A stretch of 6,357 nt of DNA from NCBI GenBank assembly GCA_049700315.1, contig JBNAVN010000091.1, positions 1-6,357 on the forward strand, read 5' to 3'. A model generated the notes under the pieces. It was not told where the DNA came from. It did no database searches and worked only from the letters and a program-made list of their open reading frames with translations. Positions within the stretch are counted from its first letter, which is position 1. Each line of letters begins with the position of its first letter. This document shows positions 5,569-6,357 of the stretch, one piece after another. The translations under genes and the position numbers were made by a program. Source of the stretch: JAOAFX01 sp049700315 (lineage in GTDB: Bacteria; Hydrothermota; Tepidihabitantia; SM23-42; JAOAFX01).

Positions 5569-6120
5569 TTATCTCTCTTCTATCCACACCTTTTCCATAA
5601 TCACATCTTTCAATGGTCTATCCATTGGCGGGCCAGAAGTTGGGACATCGCCAATCTTTTCCACCACATCAATTCCTTCAACGACCTCACCGATTATCGT
5701 ATATCTTCCATCAAGCCTGGGCAAAGCCTCCAAACATATATAAAACTGAGACCCATTTGTGTTCGGTCCCCGATTTGCCATTGCTACAGTTCCTTTCAGG
5801 TGTTTCAACTTAGGGGATATTTCGTCATTAATCTCATATCCCGGATCTCCAGTTCCATCACCTACTGGGCAACCTCCTTGAATTACAAATCCCTTGATTA
5901 TCCTGTGGAACTTGAGGCCATTATAGAAACCCTTGTTAGTCAGTTCTATGATATTTTTCACATTTTTGGGTGCCTCATCAGCGTATAGTTTAATTACAAT
6001 ATTTCCATAATCCTTCACTGCAATATGCATATATGAAGACATTTTTGCCGGGCTTGTGCCCGGTCCTCTTTGACCACCACAAGCAAGAATCAACAATCCC
6101 AAAATAAGTATCTTCTTCAT
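5569..6120 (-). CDS. Lipoprotein peptidyl-prolyl cis-trans isomerase (cyclophilin type)
   Basis: This 183-residue cyclophilin catalyses cis-trans isomerisation of prolyl bonds. The conserved blocks are FHRIIKGFVIQGG (71-83, catalytic R73, with F78 and Q81), AMANRGPNTNGSQFYI (113-128) and LDGRYTIIGEVVEG (136-149). This is the bacterial single-domain form. The start MKKILILGLLILAC followed by GGQRGPGTSP is a lipoprotein signal with the acylated Cys at 14 and a flexible Gly/Pro linker, which places the enzyme outside the cytoplasm on a membrane. I chose ATG 6120 because AGGAGG lies just upstream; a longer form from 6138 would spoil the signal. It is the first gene of the minus-strand unit and is divergent from rpsA. 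A role in folding of exported proteins is inferred and agrees with the Spy-like protein two genes on. Confidence 0.92.
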   Translation of the reverse strand: MKKILILGLLILACGGQRGPGTSPAKMSSYMHIAVKDYGNIVIKLYADEAPKNVKNIIELTNKGFYNGLKFHRIIKGFVIQGGCPVGDGTGDPGYEINDEISPKLKHLKGTVAMANRGPNTNGSQFYICLEALPRLDGRYTIIGEVVEGIDVVEKIGDVPTSGPPMDRPLKDVIMEKVWIEER

Positions 6121-6124
6121 ATAA

Positions 6125-6131
6125 ACCTCCT
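6125..6131 (-). promoter_or_regulatory. Shine-Dalgarno site that sets the start of the cyclophilin gene
   Basis: A strong GGAGG-type site on the minus strand (within GAAGGAGGTTTAT) just before the ATG ending at 6120. It favours this start over the ATG at 6138, which has no comparable site. Confidence 0.8.
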
Positions 6132-6140
6132 TCATCAATA

Positions 6141-6168
6141 ATTGTACTCAACCAAAAGAAAAAGTAAA
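6141..6168 (-). promoter_or_regulatory. Putative promoter of the cyclophilin-GT4-Spy unit
   Basis: On the minus strand the -35 is TTTACT (6168-6163), the spacer 16 bases and the -10 TACAAT (6146-6141). This would start RNA about 15 bases before the ATG, the same short-leader design as the lyase gene. A second candidate further up has -10 TATAAT (6178-6173) with -35 TTGTCA (6199-6194) and a 15-base spacer; it overlaps the rpsA -35. Either or both could work. Confidence 0.5.
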
Positions 6169-6192
6169 TAGTATTATAAGGAAACATACTCA

Positions 6193-6220
6193 TTGACAAA
6201 GTGCAAAAAAAGAATATAAT
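6193..6220 (+). promoter_or_regulatory. Consensus promoter of rpsA
   Basis: TTGACA (6193-6198) and TATAAT (6215-6220) both match the sigma-70-type consensus exactly, with a 16-base A-rich spacer. The expected RNA start is about 6226-6228, some 37 bases before the rpsA ATG. This is the strongest promoter in the window, as expected for a ribosomal protein gene. Confidence 0.85.
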
Positions 6221-6224
6221 TGGT

Positions 6225-6247
6225 CTGGAATGGCAAAAACATTCCAG
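6225..6247 (+). promoter_or_regulatory. Leader hairpin at the 5' end of the rpsA mRNA
   Basis: CTGGAATG (6225-6232) and CATTCCAG (6240-6247) form a perfect 8-bp stem with a 7-base A-rich loop (GCAAAAA). The stem starts at the predicted RNA 5' end and its last base runs into the GGGAGG ribosome binding site (6247-6252). It could stabilise the mRNA end or control translation, for example feedback by S1 itself. Control is inference; the stem is seen directly. Confidence 0.55.
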
Positions 6248-6252
6248 GGAGG
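6247..6252 (+). promoter_or_regulatory. Shine-Dalgarno site of rpsA
   Basis: GGGAGG, 11 bases before the ATG at 6264. The spacing is a little long but supports this start over the in-frame ATG at 6288. Its first base is in the leader stem. Confidence 0.7.
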
Positions 6253-6263
6253 TTCTATTCATA

Positions 6264-6357
6264 ATGAATAGTCATTCAAATGAAGAAATGAGCAAATTAT
6301 TGGAACAGAGTTATGTTACCCATAAAGAAGGTGACATAATCAAGGCGACTATTATTA
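6264..6357 (+). CDS. rpsA: 30S ribosomal protein S1, N-terminal fragment (partial)
   Basis: The first 31 codons are present and the frame runs off the window. The peptide ends in LLEQSYVTHKEGDIIKATII, with the acidic N-terminal helix followed by the GDIIKATI entry into the first S1 (OB-fold) repeat, as in bacterial S1. S1 binds mRNA on the small ribosomal subunit and helps start translation of structured or weakly Shine-Dalgarno messages. The consensus promoter and GGGAGG site support a highly expressed gene. With only 31 residues, another S1-domain protein is possible but less likely. Confidence 0.75.
   Translation, partial: MNSHSNEEMSKLLEQSYVTHKEGDIIKATII

Noticed and set aside
5512..5988. 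Plus-strand open frame of 158 codons opposite the cyclophilin gene
   Set aside because: It is a shadow of the cyclophilin frame; the product has no recognisable domain and the opposite strand encodes a clear family.
6121..6138. Longer cyclophilin from the ATG at 6138
   Set aside because: It would add six residues that spoil a clean lipoprotein signal, and the AGGAGG site lies inside this extension, placed for the ATG at 6120.
5990..6262. Minus-strand open frame of 90 codons upstream of the cyclophilin
   Set aside because: It overlaps the cyclophilin start in another frame and runs through both promoters and the rpsA leader; its product shows no family features.

Overview
The window is AT-rich bacterial chromosome with compact, mostly housekeeping and envelope genes. 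A Gram-negative (diderm) cell is suggested by an LpxH-like phosphoesterase, a lipoprotein cyclophilin and a periplasmic Spy/LTXXQ-type protein. The first 57 bases look like the tail of a secretion-system sorting domain of the type IX / FlgD-like kind. Such tails are common in Bacteroidetes-like bacteria and in candidate phyla such as WOR-3. An uncultured candidate-phylum thermophile or sediment bacterium is my guess. It rests on style of sequence, not on a database match.

Layout, left to right. (1) 1-57: 3' end of a plus-strand gene. (2) 58-158: intergenic, with a perfect 13-bp hairpin that also contains a -35-like element. (3) 159-851, plus: LpxH-like metallophosphoesterase. (4) 853-2376, minus: aromatic amino acid lyase, best called histidine ammonia-lyase. 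It converges on the previous gene with one base between stop codons and has Cys in place of the usual MIO serine. (5) 2377-2460: divergent promoter region with two back-to-back -35 boxes. (6) 2461-3837, plus: GT-C type integral membrane glycosyltransferase. (7) 3868-3895: strong intrinsic terminator read on the minus strand. (8) 6120 down to 3902, minus: a three-gene unit in the order lipoprotein cyclophilin, PimA-like GT4 glycosyltransferase, Spy/LTXXQ protein, ending at that terminator. (9) 6121-6263: divergent promoter region. (10) 6264 to the window end, plus: start of rpsA (ribosomal protein S1), with a near-consensus promoter and a 5' hairpin beside its ribosome binding site.

How it fits together: the cyclophilin and the Spy-like protein both point to protein folding outside the cytoplasm. 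The two glycosyltransferases and the LpxH-like enzyme point to lipid or cell-surface glycan work. The lyase stands alone, with no other hut gene in view.

The plausible promoters share an ATTGACW-type -35 and a spacer of about 16 bp. Two plus-strand genes (159 and 2461) lack a Shine-Dalgarno sequence and have predicted transcription starts at or very near the start codon, suggesting leaderless mRNAs, while the other genes (except the GT4 gene) carry strong GGAGG sites. I see no mobile element, CRISPR array, tRNA or rRNA, and no clear novel multi-gene system. The best leads are the Cys-type MIO lyase, the leaderless pair and the rpsA leader hairpin.
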